Assembly: GCA_964343305.1 (NCBI GenBank)
Contig: CAYFJO010000239.1
Location: forward strand, 1-16,059
Source: CAYFJO01 sp964343305
GTDB taxonomy: Bacteria; Planctomycetota; Planctomycetia; Pirellulales; Pirellulaceae
Direction of reading: 5' to 3'
Length of the DNA: 16,059 nt
Both the position numbers and the translations under genes were made by a program. The notes beneath the pieces are model-generated. The model had not been told where the DNA came from. It made no database searches and saw only the letters and a list, made by a program, of their open reading frames with translations. This document shows positions 1 to 6,069 of this stretch, one piece after another; within the stretch, counting starts at the first letter, position 1; every line of letters begins with the position of its first letter.

Positions 1-2
1 TC

Positions 3-53
3 ACAGAGAACATTACGTCGTTTGGACGGCGGTTCATGAATAATCCGGGCTAA
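3..53 (+). CDS. Possible C-terminal tail of an upstream gene (partial)
   Basis: One of the three forward frames stays open from the window edge and ends in TAA at 51-53, giving a tail reading TENITSFGRRFMNNPG. The 25-nt gap to the next ATG at 79 would suit a gene in the same operon. The other two forward frames also close early, at 39 and 43, so frame choice is uncertain. No family can be recognised from 16 residues. Confidence 0.25.
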   Translation, partial: TENITSFGRRFMNNPG

Positions 54-78
54 TGATTCCAACGAAAGGCGAAGGTCG

Positions 79-609
79 ATGGCTCAAAAGCTAGCAGTTT
101 GTGCAACGATTTGCATCCTTGTTGTCGGTGGCGTTTTCGCAGTCCAATTCGTCACGGCACAACCGCCAACTTCGACAGCCACACAGCAAACATCCGAAAA
201 AAGCGAAAAGCCAGGCAATGTGCTGCAACCCACGACACCTGAGGTTGCGCCGCCATCAGATCCTGTGATGGCAGACATTTTGCAACAAAGAAGAAATCGG
301 AAGTCCTCGCTACTGGAAGGTACGGTTCTCGAATCGGCCGGTGACGCGGGTGTCAGCGACGAGCGAGAGTTTCTGGATCAATTAAACCAGATCGCAGCCG
401 ACCCGGAAAAGTTTGGCGTCAACATCTCCGATCGCGTGTTCTTCGATGGTGTGCCCGAATCAAGTTTTGTCTCAGCACTGCGAGCCGCAAGCTTTGCACT
501 GGATCGCCGTGCTCACGACTGTGAATGTCTGCGCGACTATAAGCAGGCAGATCGTCTTCGGGGACTCGCCGCATCAATTCGCGCCGAAGCCCGATTGGCG
601 GACGAATGA
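79..609 (+). CDS. Hypothetical exported or membrane-anchored protein
   Basis: A 176-aa protein whose family I do not recognise. Residues 1-27 form a signal peptide or single anchor: a Lys near the N-terminus, a hydrophobic core (ICILVVGGVFAVQFV) and a TAQ-like end. Residues 28-65 are a Thr/Ser/Pro/Gln/Glu-rich linker. The rest is a mostly helical, charged domain. Its last 40 residues (ALDRRAHDCECLRDYKQADRLRGLA) look like the small helical tails common in planctomycete secreted proteins. The start is chosen because GAAGG lies just upstream of the ATG and because this start gives a complete signal sequence. The gene converges on the citrate synthase gene with only one base between the two stop codons. 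No enzymatic motif is visible, so a function cannot be given; location outside the cytoplasm is the only supported inference. Confidence 0.75.
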   Translation: MAQKLAVCATICILVVGGVFAVQFVTAQPPTSTATQQTSEKSEKPGNVLQPTTPEVAPPSDPVMADILQQRRNRKSSLLEGTVLESAGDAGVSDEREFLDQLNQIAADPEKFGVNISDRVFFDGVPESSFVSALRAASFALDRRAHDCECLRDYKQADRLRGLAASIRAEARLADE

Positions 610-610
610 A

Positions 611-1729
611 CTATCGATCGTCGATCGCCACCCAGTCTCGCGGTTCGGGCCCGGTGTAGTTGGCCCGCGGACGGATGAGCCGATTGTTGTCGAGCTGTTC
701 AATGACGTGGGCGCTCCAACCGACTACGCGGCTCAGCACGAACAACGGCGTGTATAGATCGACGGCCAGACCCATGTAGTGGTAGAGCCGGGCACTTGGC
801 CAGTCGAGGTTCGGCGGGAGTTTCTTTTCGCCAACGACGATGGTCTCTATGACGTCGGCCATTTTTTCCATGTCTTCGTGGCCGGTTTCCGCCGCCAACT
901 CGCCACACAACGTTTTCAAATACCGGGCACGTGGATCGCCGGTCTTATAAACCCGGTGGCCAAATCCCATGATGCGCACTTTGTTGGCCAACGCGTCGCG
1001 AACCCATGCTTCCGCCTTGTCCGCCGTGCCCACTTCTTCGAGCACTTCCATCACGCGTTCGTTGGCACCGCCGTGCAACGGGCCTTTGAGCGCGCCGATG
1101 GCCGCGGTGATCGAAGAATGCAGGTCCGACATCGTTGAGCAAACAACTCGCGACGTAAAGGTCGACGCGTTGTATTCATGTTCCGCGTAGAGAATCAGCG
1201 AAACGTCCATCGCCTTGATCAACCGTTCCGAGGGCTTCTCGCCAGACAATAACCAGAGGATGTTGCCGGCCAGCGACAATTGCGGATCGGGAGCGACTGG
1301 TTCGTTGCCGTGCTGCAAGCGATGTCGCGCACCCATCACGATGGGCAACTGTGCCAGCAGACGTTCTGACTTGCGCACATTTGCATCGTGGCTGTTGTCC
1401 GCGACGTCCGTGTCCCAATGGGCCAGCATGCTGGTGCCGGTTCGCATCACGTCCATCATGCTGGCCGACGACGGGATCGATCGAATCGAGTTGATGATCG
1501 CGTCATCAGCTGACATCGCGTTTCGCAACCGACCGGCAAACGACGACAATTCGTCACCGCTCGGCAGTTCGCCGTTGAGAATCAAAAACGCCACTTCTTC
1601 AAAGGATGCGTGTTCGGCCAGATCTTCGATCGAGTAGCCTCGATAACTCAACCCGCCAGCAATCGTACTGATTGCGGTTTCGCCTGCGATAACGCCTTCC
1701 AGTCCGGGACTATAAATTGGTTCAACCAT
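611..1729 (-). CDS. prpC: Citrate synthase / 2-methylcitrate synthase
   Basis: Condenses acetyl-CoA or propionyl-CoA with oxaloacetate to give citrate or 2-methylcitrate in the cytoplasm. The 372-aa length is typical of the short bacterial citrate/methylcitrate synthase type. The N-terminal segment YSPGLEGVIAGETAIS is characteristic. The catalytic triad is visible: His219 in GPLHGGANERV, His258 in GFGHRVYKTGDPRAR and Asp309 in PNLDWPSARLY. The C-terminal RVVGWSAHVIEQ segment is also conserved. The gene lies 74 nt downstream of prpB on the same strand, which argues for 2-methylcitrate synthase in propionate catabolism (inference). Sequence alone cannot separate the two activities in this subfamily, and it may be the cell's only citrate synthase. 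No prpD-type dehydratase is present in the window. The ATG start aligns with the expected N-terminus. Confidence 0.92.
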   Translation of the reverse strand: MVEPIYSPGLEGVIAGETAISTIAGGLSYRGYSIEDLAEHASFEEVAFLILNGELPSGDELSSFAGRLRNAMSADDAIINSIRSIPSSASMMDVMRTGTSMLAHWDTDVADNSHDANVRKSERLLAQLPIVMGARHRLQHGNEPVAPDPQLSLAGNILWLLSGEKPSERLIKAMDVSLILYAEHEYNASTFTSRVVCSTMSDLHSSITAAIGALKGPLHGGANERVMEVLEEVGTADKAEAWVRDALANKVRIMGFGHRVYKTGDPRARYLKTLCGELAAETGHEDMEKMADVIETIVVGEKKLPPNLDWPSARLYHYMGLAVDLYTPLFVLSRVVGWSAHVIEQLDNNRLIRPRANYTGPEPRDWVAIDDR

Positions 1730-1743
1730 GATTCGTCTCCATT

Positions 1744-1804
1744 GTCACCTTTCGCTTTGCGAAAGATGCGCGACGTACGCCACTTTCGCGGAGCGAAAGG
1801 CGAC
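1744..1804. repeat. Two mirrored REP-like hairpins between prpB and prpC
   Basis: Two small hairpins lie in the prpB-prpC gap. The first is CTTTCGC-TTT-GCGAAAG (1749-1765) and the second CTTTCGC-GGA-GCGAAAG (1783-1799). The 22-nt units 1744-1765 and 1783-1804 are also inverted copies of one another with three mismatches, so the whole can fold as one long stem or as two short hairpins, like a BIME. The right unit touches the last base of the prpB stop codon. There is no T-tract, so mRNA stabilisation or attenuation inside the operon is more likely than full termination. Confidence 0.75.
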
Positions 1805-2640
1805 TATGCGTCGTAGTCAAGTAGTTCGTAAAGTTCTTCACGTGTTTGCATCAAATCGAGCAACTCACGCTGAGTTCCGTCGCTGGCGATGGTGGCCAGA
1901 CTCGCTTCGGCCGCACGCATCACGATCCGCAACAAGGTTACCGGATACAAGACGGCGGCATAACCCATCTCCGCCAAATCGTCGTGCAACAACAGAGGAC
2001 TTTTGCCGAACTCGGTCATGTTGGCGACCAACGGAGCGTCGATCTCGTCCGAGAATCTGGCAAATTCTTCTTCGTTGGCGAGCGCTTCGGGAAAGATCCA
2101 ATCGGCGCCTGCGTCCAAATATTGCTTGGCTCGATCCAACGCGTCGTCAAAATCAACCACGCCGCGCGCATCGGTGCGTGCAATGATGACCAGGTCGCTG
2201 TCCACTTTCGACTCGACCGCGACACGAATCTTGTGACACATTTCGTCTGCCGAGACCAGCGTCTTGCCCGATAAATGGCCACAGCGTTTGGGCAACTGTT
2301 GGTCTTCCAACTGAATGGCTGCCACGCCGACCTGCTCTAGTTCCGCAACCGTTCGTTCGACGTTGACGGCCTCGCCAAACCCAGTATCCGCATCAACAAT
2401 GACGGGTATCGAAACGCTTTGGCAGAGACGCTTTGCCTGGTCGACCAATTCGGTTAACGTAAACAAGCCGATGTCCGGGATGGCCAGTTCGCCCGCGGAG
2501 AAGGCCGCGCCGGAAAGATAAGTGGCGTGGAAGCCGATTTGTTCGATCAACCGGCCCAACAAAGCATTGGGCGCCCCCGGAACCTGAATCGTGCCGGACT
2601 GGATCGCGTCGCGCAAAGCCCTGCTGGGTGAGTTATCCAT
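1804..2640 (-). CDS. prpB: Methylisocitrate lyase (PrpB)
   Basis: Cleaves 2-methylisocitrate to pyruvate and succinate, the last step of the methylcitrate cycle for propionyl-CoA. The 278-aa protein belongs to the isocitrate lyase/PEP mutase superfamily (TIM barrel). Visible motifs are YLSGAAFSAGELAIPDIGL near the N-terminus, the Mg2+-binding DADTGFG (83-89), LEDQ (111-114), the catalytic loop KRCGH (118-122, Cys120), IIARTDAR, the PrpB-specific NMTEFGKSPL, and the C-terminal GTQRELLDLMQTREELYE stretch. The reading frame is open further upstream to 2736, but the ATG at 2640 gives the normal family N-terminus, and the extra 32 residues are unlike PrpB. It is the first gene of a two-gene minus-strand operon with the citrate/methylcitrate synthase. 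Oxaloacetate decarboxylase-like relatives are less likely given the TEFG and C-terminal matches. Confidence 0.93.
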   Translation of the reverse strand: MDNSPSRALRDAIQSGTIQVPGAPNALLGRLIEQIGFHATYLSGAAFSAGELAIPDIGLFTLTELVDQAKRLCQSVSIPVIVDADTGFGEAVNVERTVAELEQVGVAAIQLEDQQLPKRCGHLSGKTLVSADEMCHKIRVAVESKVDSDLVIIARTDARGVVDFDDALDRAKQYLDAGADWIFPEALANEEEFARFSDEIDAPLVANMTEFGKSPLLLHDDLAEMGYAAVLYPVTLLRIVMRAAEASLATIASDGTQRELLDLMQTREELYELLDYDA

Positions 2641-2738
2641 GACGTCATACTGGTGCTGAAGGTGATGTACACGCCGACTGATGAATGATAGAGGTCGCGG
2701 GTGCCCTCCGACAAGAGGACAACGGGAGCAAAACACGC

Positions 2739-2975
2739 ATGCTTGCCTTTCAATACTTTATGGAACAAGACGTGGATCGCTTGCTGGACATGCCAACACG
2801 ACAGTCCACGGAAGATGCCGGCGAACCCGCCACGTCGCCTTACACGATCAAGCATTTGATCGCCACGATCATGAACACTTTGTTCGACGTCGGTGCGCTT
2901 CGAATCGCCCGCGGTGTACCTACCGACATCGCCCGAGTCACTACCAATAGCAAGCCGATCAAGGAACTGGTCTAA
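2739..2975 (+). CDS. Small hypothetical protein divergent from prpB
   Basis: A 78-aa protein that I do not recognise. The ATG at 2739 is preferred over the in-frame ATG at 2685 because GGGAG lies about 10 nt before it, and because the extra 18 residues overlap the space needed for the prpB and own promoters. The N-terminal part is acidic (YFMEQDVDRLLDMPTRQSTE). The second half (YTIKHLIATIMNTLFDVGAL) looks amphipathic-helical and is followed by a basic/polar tail. There is no signal peptide, transmembrane segment, Cys cluster or clear HTH. It diverges from prpB across 98 nt and could share its control region, but a role in propionate metabolism is only a guess. It is short but has sensible composition and a good ribosome binding site. 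Confidence 0.6.
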   Translation: MLAFQYFMEQDVDRLLDMPTRQSTEDAGEPATSPYTIKHLIATIMNTLFDVGALRIARGVPTDIARVTTNSKPIKELV

Positions 2976-2993
2976 ACGGCATGATGAAGCGAG

Positions 2994-3041
2994 CGGCAGA
3001 TGAGTTCTTGTCTGCCGTAAAGGAACTCGCCAGAGTTCCTT
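2994..3041. repeat. Two adjacent hairpins after the 78-aa gene
   Basis: The first hairpin is CGGCAGA (2994-3000), a 10-nt loop, and TCTGCCG (3011-3017). The second is AAGGAACTC (3020-3028), loop GCCA, and GAGTTCCTT (3033-3041), a perfect 9-bp stem. They begin 19 nt after the stop codon at 2975 and could end or protect that transcript. Neither is followed by a T-run, so classical intrinsic termination is not assured. Confidence 0.65.
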
Positions 3042-3047
3042 CGTCAT

Positions 3048-3125
3048 ATCCGTGGGCCGGCCTTGCCATCCGTGGGCGTTGCTTTCCGGCGTTGCGCTCA
3101 CGGATGGCAAAGCCGACCCACGGAT
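3048..3125. repeat. Long imperfect inverted repeat (27-nt arms)
   Basis: Arms 3048-3074 and 3099-3125 are inverted copies with two mismatches in 27 positions. Each arm contains ATCCGTGGG near its outer end and GCCATCCGTG at its inner end. The stem extends inwards through GGCG/CGCT with one G:U pair, leaving a loop centred on TTTCCGGC. The core ATCCGTG motif occurs twice in each arm, so the element is also a tandem duplication within a palindrome. It lies between the 78-aa gene (plus) and the flavoprotein gene (minus), so it could end transcription from both sides. A T-tract is absent on either strand. Confidence 0.75.
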
Positions 3126-3232
3126 GAAGACGCACAAGAAGCGATTCATCGCAGCCAGCTTTTGTCGATGTCAAGATCAAGTTCTCAACACGCCAGCCGT
3201 GCCCTCAATATGCCACTGACGCAGCGCCTCTT

Positions 3233-4783
3233 TCACGAATTCCACGAGAGCCATTTCTTGAAGAGCCATTTGATGCGAGGTGTCAGGCGTGTGCGGTTAT
3301 ATTGGTCACCGAGCTTGCGGATCGCTTCGGCTTGTGTTGGGTAGGGATGAATCGTGCTGCCGATTTTCTTCAGCCCAAGTCCGTGTGTCATGGCGAGTGT
3401 GACTTCCGATATCATGTCGCCCGCGTTGGTCGCGACAATCGTTGCGCCTTTGATCCGGTCTGTGCCTTCGGCGACGTGTATCTTGACGAACCCTTCCGTT
3501 GCGCCTTCGAGGATGGCGCGGTCGACGTGCTCGAACTTTTGCACATACGTGTCTAGTGCAATGTTTTCGTGAATACCCGGATCGTGCGCGAGTAGTCCCA
3601 CATGAGCGATCTCTGGTGAAGTGTAGGTACACCAGGGAATCGTTAACGCGCTGGCTTTAGCGCGACCCATAAACAAGGCGTTTTGAATGACGACGCGGGC
3701 CATGAAATCGGCGGCGTGCGTGAACTTGAACTGCGAGCAGACGTCGCCCGCCGCGTAGATTCTGGAATTGGTCGTTTGCAGCTTGTCGTTGACGTTGATC
3801 CCCGTTCGCTCGTCGTAGTCGACATCGACGGCTTCCAAGTTGAGACTCTGGACATTCGGCGCTCGACCGACCGAGACTAGCAGTTTATCGACGGCCAGGT
3901 CATATTCATGGTCGTGTGATGAAAGCTGGATGCGGATCGATTCGCCGTCCCTGCTGATCGTCGTATGCTTTCCGCAACAAAGAAGTTTTGCACCGTCGCG
4001 CAACAGTGACTGTTTTACAATCTCGGACGCACCGGGATCTTCGCGGGGGAGGATGCCGTGAGTGGCTTCGATGAGAAACACCTCGCAGCCAAAACGGGCG
4101 AACGACTGGGCCATTTCGCAGCCGATCGGACCGGCTCCGATGATCGCGAGACGCCCTGGTAACTCGGTCAGCGAAAACAGGTTTTCGTTGGTCAAATAGT
4201 CGACTTGATCAAGACCTGGAATGGGCGGCGCGGCGGCACGCGCCCCCGTGGCGATGACTGCTTTTTTGAAACGCAACGTTTGGTCGGCGACTTCGATGGT
4301 CTCTGGACCGGTGAATTGTCCGTCGCCGAGAAACACATCCACGCCCAAGTCGCGGAATCGCGCGGCCGAATCGTTAGGGCTGATGTCTGCTCGCAACTTG
4401 CGCATGCGCTGCATGACCGCGGCAAAGTCGACGCTGGTTCCATCGGGCACGTCCACACCGAACTCTCCAGCATCCCGCACCGTGGCGGCGATCCGCGCCG
4501 AACTGATGATGCCTTTGGATGGCACACAGCCAACGTTCAGGCAATCGCCGCCCATCAAATGGCGTTCGATCAAAGCGACTCTGGCCCCCAACCCTGCTGC
4601 TCCCGCCGCAGTCACCAGGCCGGCGGTTCCCGCACCGATTACGACCAGGTTGTATCGGCCATTGGGCTTCGGATTGACCCAGTCCGGCGGATGCACGTTG
4701 GAAACCAACGTTTTGTTGTGTTCGTCAGCAGGTAACATTTGTGCAGATTCAACGTTCGTTGTTGAATCAAGTGAACCATTCAT
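3233..4783 (-). CDS. MerA-like / dihydrolipoyl dehydrogenase-like FAD oxidoreductase
   Basis: A class I pyridine-nucleotide disulfide oxidoreductase (516 aa from this start). Numbered from the longer GTG start at 4804, it has FAD motif GAGTAG (57-62), redox disulfide Cys88/Cys93 in GGDCLNVGCVPSK, NAD(P) motif GAGPIGCE, a second FAD motif AAGDV, and a C-terminal dimerisation domain. The usual catalytic HxHPTxxE of lipoamide dehydrogenase reads HPYPTQAE here, so Tyr replaces the active-site His, as in mercuric reductase and its relatives. True MerA also needs a C-terminal Cys pair, which is absent (the end is KKWLSWNS), and an N-terminal HMA domain is missing too. The substrate is therefore unknown; mercury reduction is unlikely. 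The ATG at 4783 overlaps the upstream SDR stop as ATGA; the alternative GTG at 4804 would add 7 residues. An N-terminal extension of about 50 residues precedes the FAD fold. Confidence 0.88.
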   Translation of the reverse strand: MNGSLDSTTNVESAQMLPADEHNKTLVSNVHPPDWVNPKPNGRYNLVVIGAGTAGLVTAAGAAGLGARVALIERHLMGGDCLNVGCVPSKGIISSARIAATVRDAGEFGVDVPDGTSVDFAAVMQRMRKLRADISPNDSAARFRDLGVDVFLGDGQFTGPETIEVADQTLRFKKAVIATGARAAAPPIPGLDQVDYLTNENLFSLTELPGRLAIIGAGPIGCEMAQSFARFGCEVFLIEATHGILPREDPGASEIVKQSLLRDGAKLLCCGKHTTISRDGESIRIQLSSHDHEYDLAVDKLLVSVGRAPNVQSLNLEAVDVDYDERTGINVNDKLQTTNSRIYAAGDVCSQFKFTHAADFMARVVIQNALFMGRAKASALTIPWCTYTSPEIAHVGLLAHDPGIHENIALDTYVQKFEHVDRAILEGATEGFVKIHVAEGTDRIKGATIVATNAGDMISEVTLAMTHGLGLKKIGSTIHPYPTQAEAIRKLGDQYNRTRLTPRIKWLFKKWLSWNS

Positions 4784-5673
4784 TTCATGCCAAGACTGCG
4801 GCACACCATCGAGTCGCGAAGCCGGTCAGGAAGATATCTGAGCAGACTAGAAATTGCCCATGCCTTCGCTCCCACCGGGTATCGTGTTTTGGGACGTTTT
4901 GCGCACAACGCGTGGGCAATGGCACGGACGACTCGCTTTGCCGGCATTGCTGCGTTTGCAATCCTCTCGGCGGCGGCTCGCATGGCGGCGATATCTTCGG
5001 CGTAGCAATCGCGAACGTCTTGCGGGACGGAATCGGAGAATTTGTCGACCAATGCGTCTCGAAGCTGATCCGCAGCCGCTCGCGACTTTTGCCAGATCGA
5101 TGTATCCACGTCTCCTGGCTCGATCAGCGCAACCTTCAATCCGAAGTTTCGCACTTCGACACGAAGCGAATCGGTTATCGCTTCCAATGCATGTTTCGAC
5201 GCGGCGTAAGCCCCCACATACGGCCCGGCCACAAGTCCGCTGATCGAACTCACGTTGACGATCCGCCCCTTTGCTGATCGGAGCATGGGAAGCATCGCCT
5301 GAGTGACTGCCAAGGGACCTACTAAGTTGACTTCCAATTGCCGCCGAAATTCGTCGGTGGGAAGGAATTCAAGTGGAAAGGCTACGGTGATGCCCGCGTT
5401 GTTGATCAGCCCACCCAGACCCGTTGCGCCGGTCGTCTCATTGATGGTTGCCGCGGCCTGGGCGATTGCATCCGCATCGGTCACGTCGAGCAGAATGGGA
5501 ACCATATCTGACGATGTCTGTTCGACAAGGCGCTGGCCATCGTCGTGCCGTCGCACACCGGCAAACACGCGGAAACCTTGGCGGTGAAGCTCCAAGGCAC
5601 AAGCTTGGCCGATTCCGGTCGACGAACCGGTAATTAGCACGGATCGGATTTCATGATGTTGTTTGCGCGTCAT
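4780..5673 (-). CDS. Short-chain dehydrogenase/reductase (SDR)
   Basis: A classical SDR of 297 aa, a cytoplasmic NAD(P)(H)-dependent oxidoreductase acting on an alcohol/carbonyl pair. The cofactor motif TGSSTGIG is at 15-22 and NNAG at 91-94. The catalytic Ser is in VSSISG (about 143) and Tyr156-x3-Lys160 is in YAASK. PGDVDT follows the active site. The length and the extended C-terminal substrate-binding region (about 190-297) resemble the retinol/17-beta-hydroxysteroid dehydrogenase-like branch, but the substrate cannot be read from sequence. GCGGAG lies just before the ATG. The stop codon overlaps the start of the flavoprotein gene (ATGA), so the two are probably one translationally coupled operon and may act on linked redox steps (inference). 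Confidence 0.92.
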   Translation of the reverse strand: MTRKQHHEIRSVLITGSSTGIGQACALELHRQGFRVFAGVRRHDDGQRLVEQTSSDMVPILLDVTDADAIAQAAATINETTGATGLGGLINNAGITVAFPLEFLPTDEFRRQLEVNLVGPLAVTQAMLPMLRSAKGRIVNVSSISGLVAGPYVGAYAASKHALEAITDSLRVEVRNFGLKVALIEPGDVDTSIWQKSRAAADQLRDALVDKFSDSVPQDVRDCYAEDIAAMRAAAERIANAAMPAKRVVRAIAHALCAKRPKTRYPVGAKAWAISSLLRYLPDRLRDSMVCRSLGMK

Positions 5674-5800
5674 AATCTCCGCTCGTATATCGTATCGGCA
5701 TTTAAGCGATGAGTATGTGAAGTTTGTTACGCACGGTACGCAGAATCGCGGGTAGTGTCTAATCGTGTGTTGCTATGCCGCGGCCAGTAGAAAATGTCCT

Positions 5801-5867
5801 CGTTTAACGCCGAGCCGGCAGGCGACGGCGCACGAATAGCCGTCGCCTGCCGGCTCGGCGTTAAACG
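5801..5867. repeat. Perfect 29-bp palindrome, copy 1
   Basis: Arms 5801-5829 and 5839-5867 are perfectly complementary over 29 bp, with a 9-nt loop (GCACGAATA). The arm core contains GCCGAGCCGGCAGGCGA. A second copy with the same 9-nt loop length but a different loop sequence lies at 15756-15821, so this is an independent repeat family nested in the MITE rather than only part of it. Confidence 0.9.
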
Positions 5868-5907
5868 ACGTATGCGGACATTACTAACTGGCCGTGGTAT
5901 ACCGACC

Positions 5908-5941
5908 AGACTTCCGAAGTTTTCCGAAACTTCGGAAGTCT
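5908..5941. repeat. Perfect 15-bp hairpin within the MITE
   Basis: AGACTTCCGAAGTTT (5908-5922), loop TCCG, and AAACTTCGGAAGTCT (5927-5941). Each arm itself contains the small palindrome CTTCCGAAG or its near copy. It lies next to the right terminus of the MITE-like element and has no counterpart at the left end, so it may be a separate repeat captured there. Confidence 0.85.
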
Positions 5942-5980
5942 ACAACTCAAAATTGGGACACTACCGAATCGCGACGCCGC

Positions 5981-6009
5981 TTGACAAATCTCGTTCCCCT
6001 GGCTATTTA
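5981..6009 (+). promoter_or_regulatory. Putative sigma-70 promoter of the Rrf2 gene
   Basis: A perfect -35 TTGACA (5981-5986), 17-nt spacer, and a weaker -10 TATTTA (6004-6009). This predicts a start near 6016 and a leader of about 55 nt. The -35 lies only 8 nt past the target duplication of the foldback element, so insertion separated this core promoter from anything upstream. Confidence 0.6.
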
Positions 6010-6069
6010 TAGATATCTTCGTCCATTTGTCCTTATAAAGCTCACGGAAACCAAACGGGAACACTCATC

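Larger units (their letters stand above)
5743..5973. mobile_element. MITE-like foldback element with 8-bp target duplication
   Basis: The element spans 5751-5965 (215 bp). It begins GGTAGTGTC (5751-5759) and ends GACACTACC (5957-5965), a perfect 9-bp terminal inverted repeat. The similarity continues imperfectly to about 22 bp (AAT and GTTG blocks shared). It is flanked directly by GAATCGCG on both sides (5743-5750 and 5966-5973), the expected target-site duplication. Inside are imperfect 26-nt arms (5774-5799 and 5876-5901), a perfect 29-bp central palindrome, and a 15-bp hairpin near the right end. There is no coding capacity, so it would need a transposase in trans. An 8-bp duplication is compatible with families such as IS256 or IS1595, but the parent is not in this window. 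Confidence 0.85.
5674..6069. other. Gene-free control region between SDR and Rrf2 genes
   Basis: This 396-nt stretch separates the divergent SDR (minus) and Rrf2 (plus) genes. Its middle is occupied by a 215-bp foldback element with target duplication (5743-5973). Left of it are about 70 nt holding the SDR leader. Right of it are a putative promoter and the Rrf2 5' untranslated region. The short open frames crossing this region run through the palindrome and are not credible genes. Confidence 0.8.

Noticed and set aside
3233..4783. Calling the flavoprotein a genuine mercuric reductase (merA)
   Set aside because: The C-terminal Cys pair and the HMA domain are missing, and no merR, merT or merP gene is nearby.
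4205..5277. Long plus-strand open frames antisense to the flavoprotein and SDR genes
   Set aside because: They lie opposite genes with full catalytic motifs, show biased shadow-frame composition, and have no recognisable domains.
5794..6012. A 72-residue plus-strand frame upstream of the Rrf2 gene
   Set aside because: It runs straight through the 29-bp palindrome and the MITE terminus, so its protein would encode only repeat DNA.
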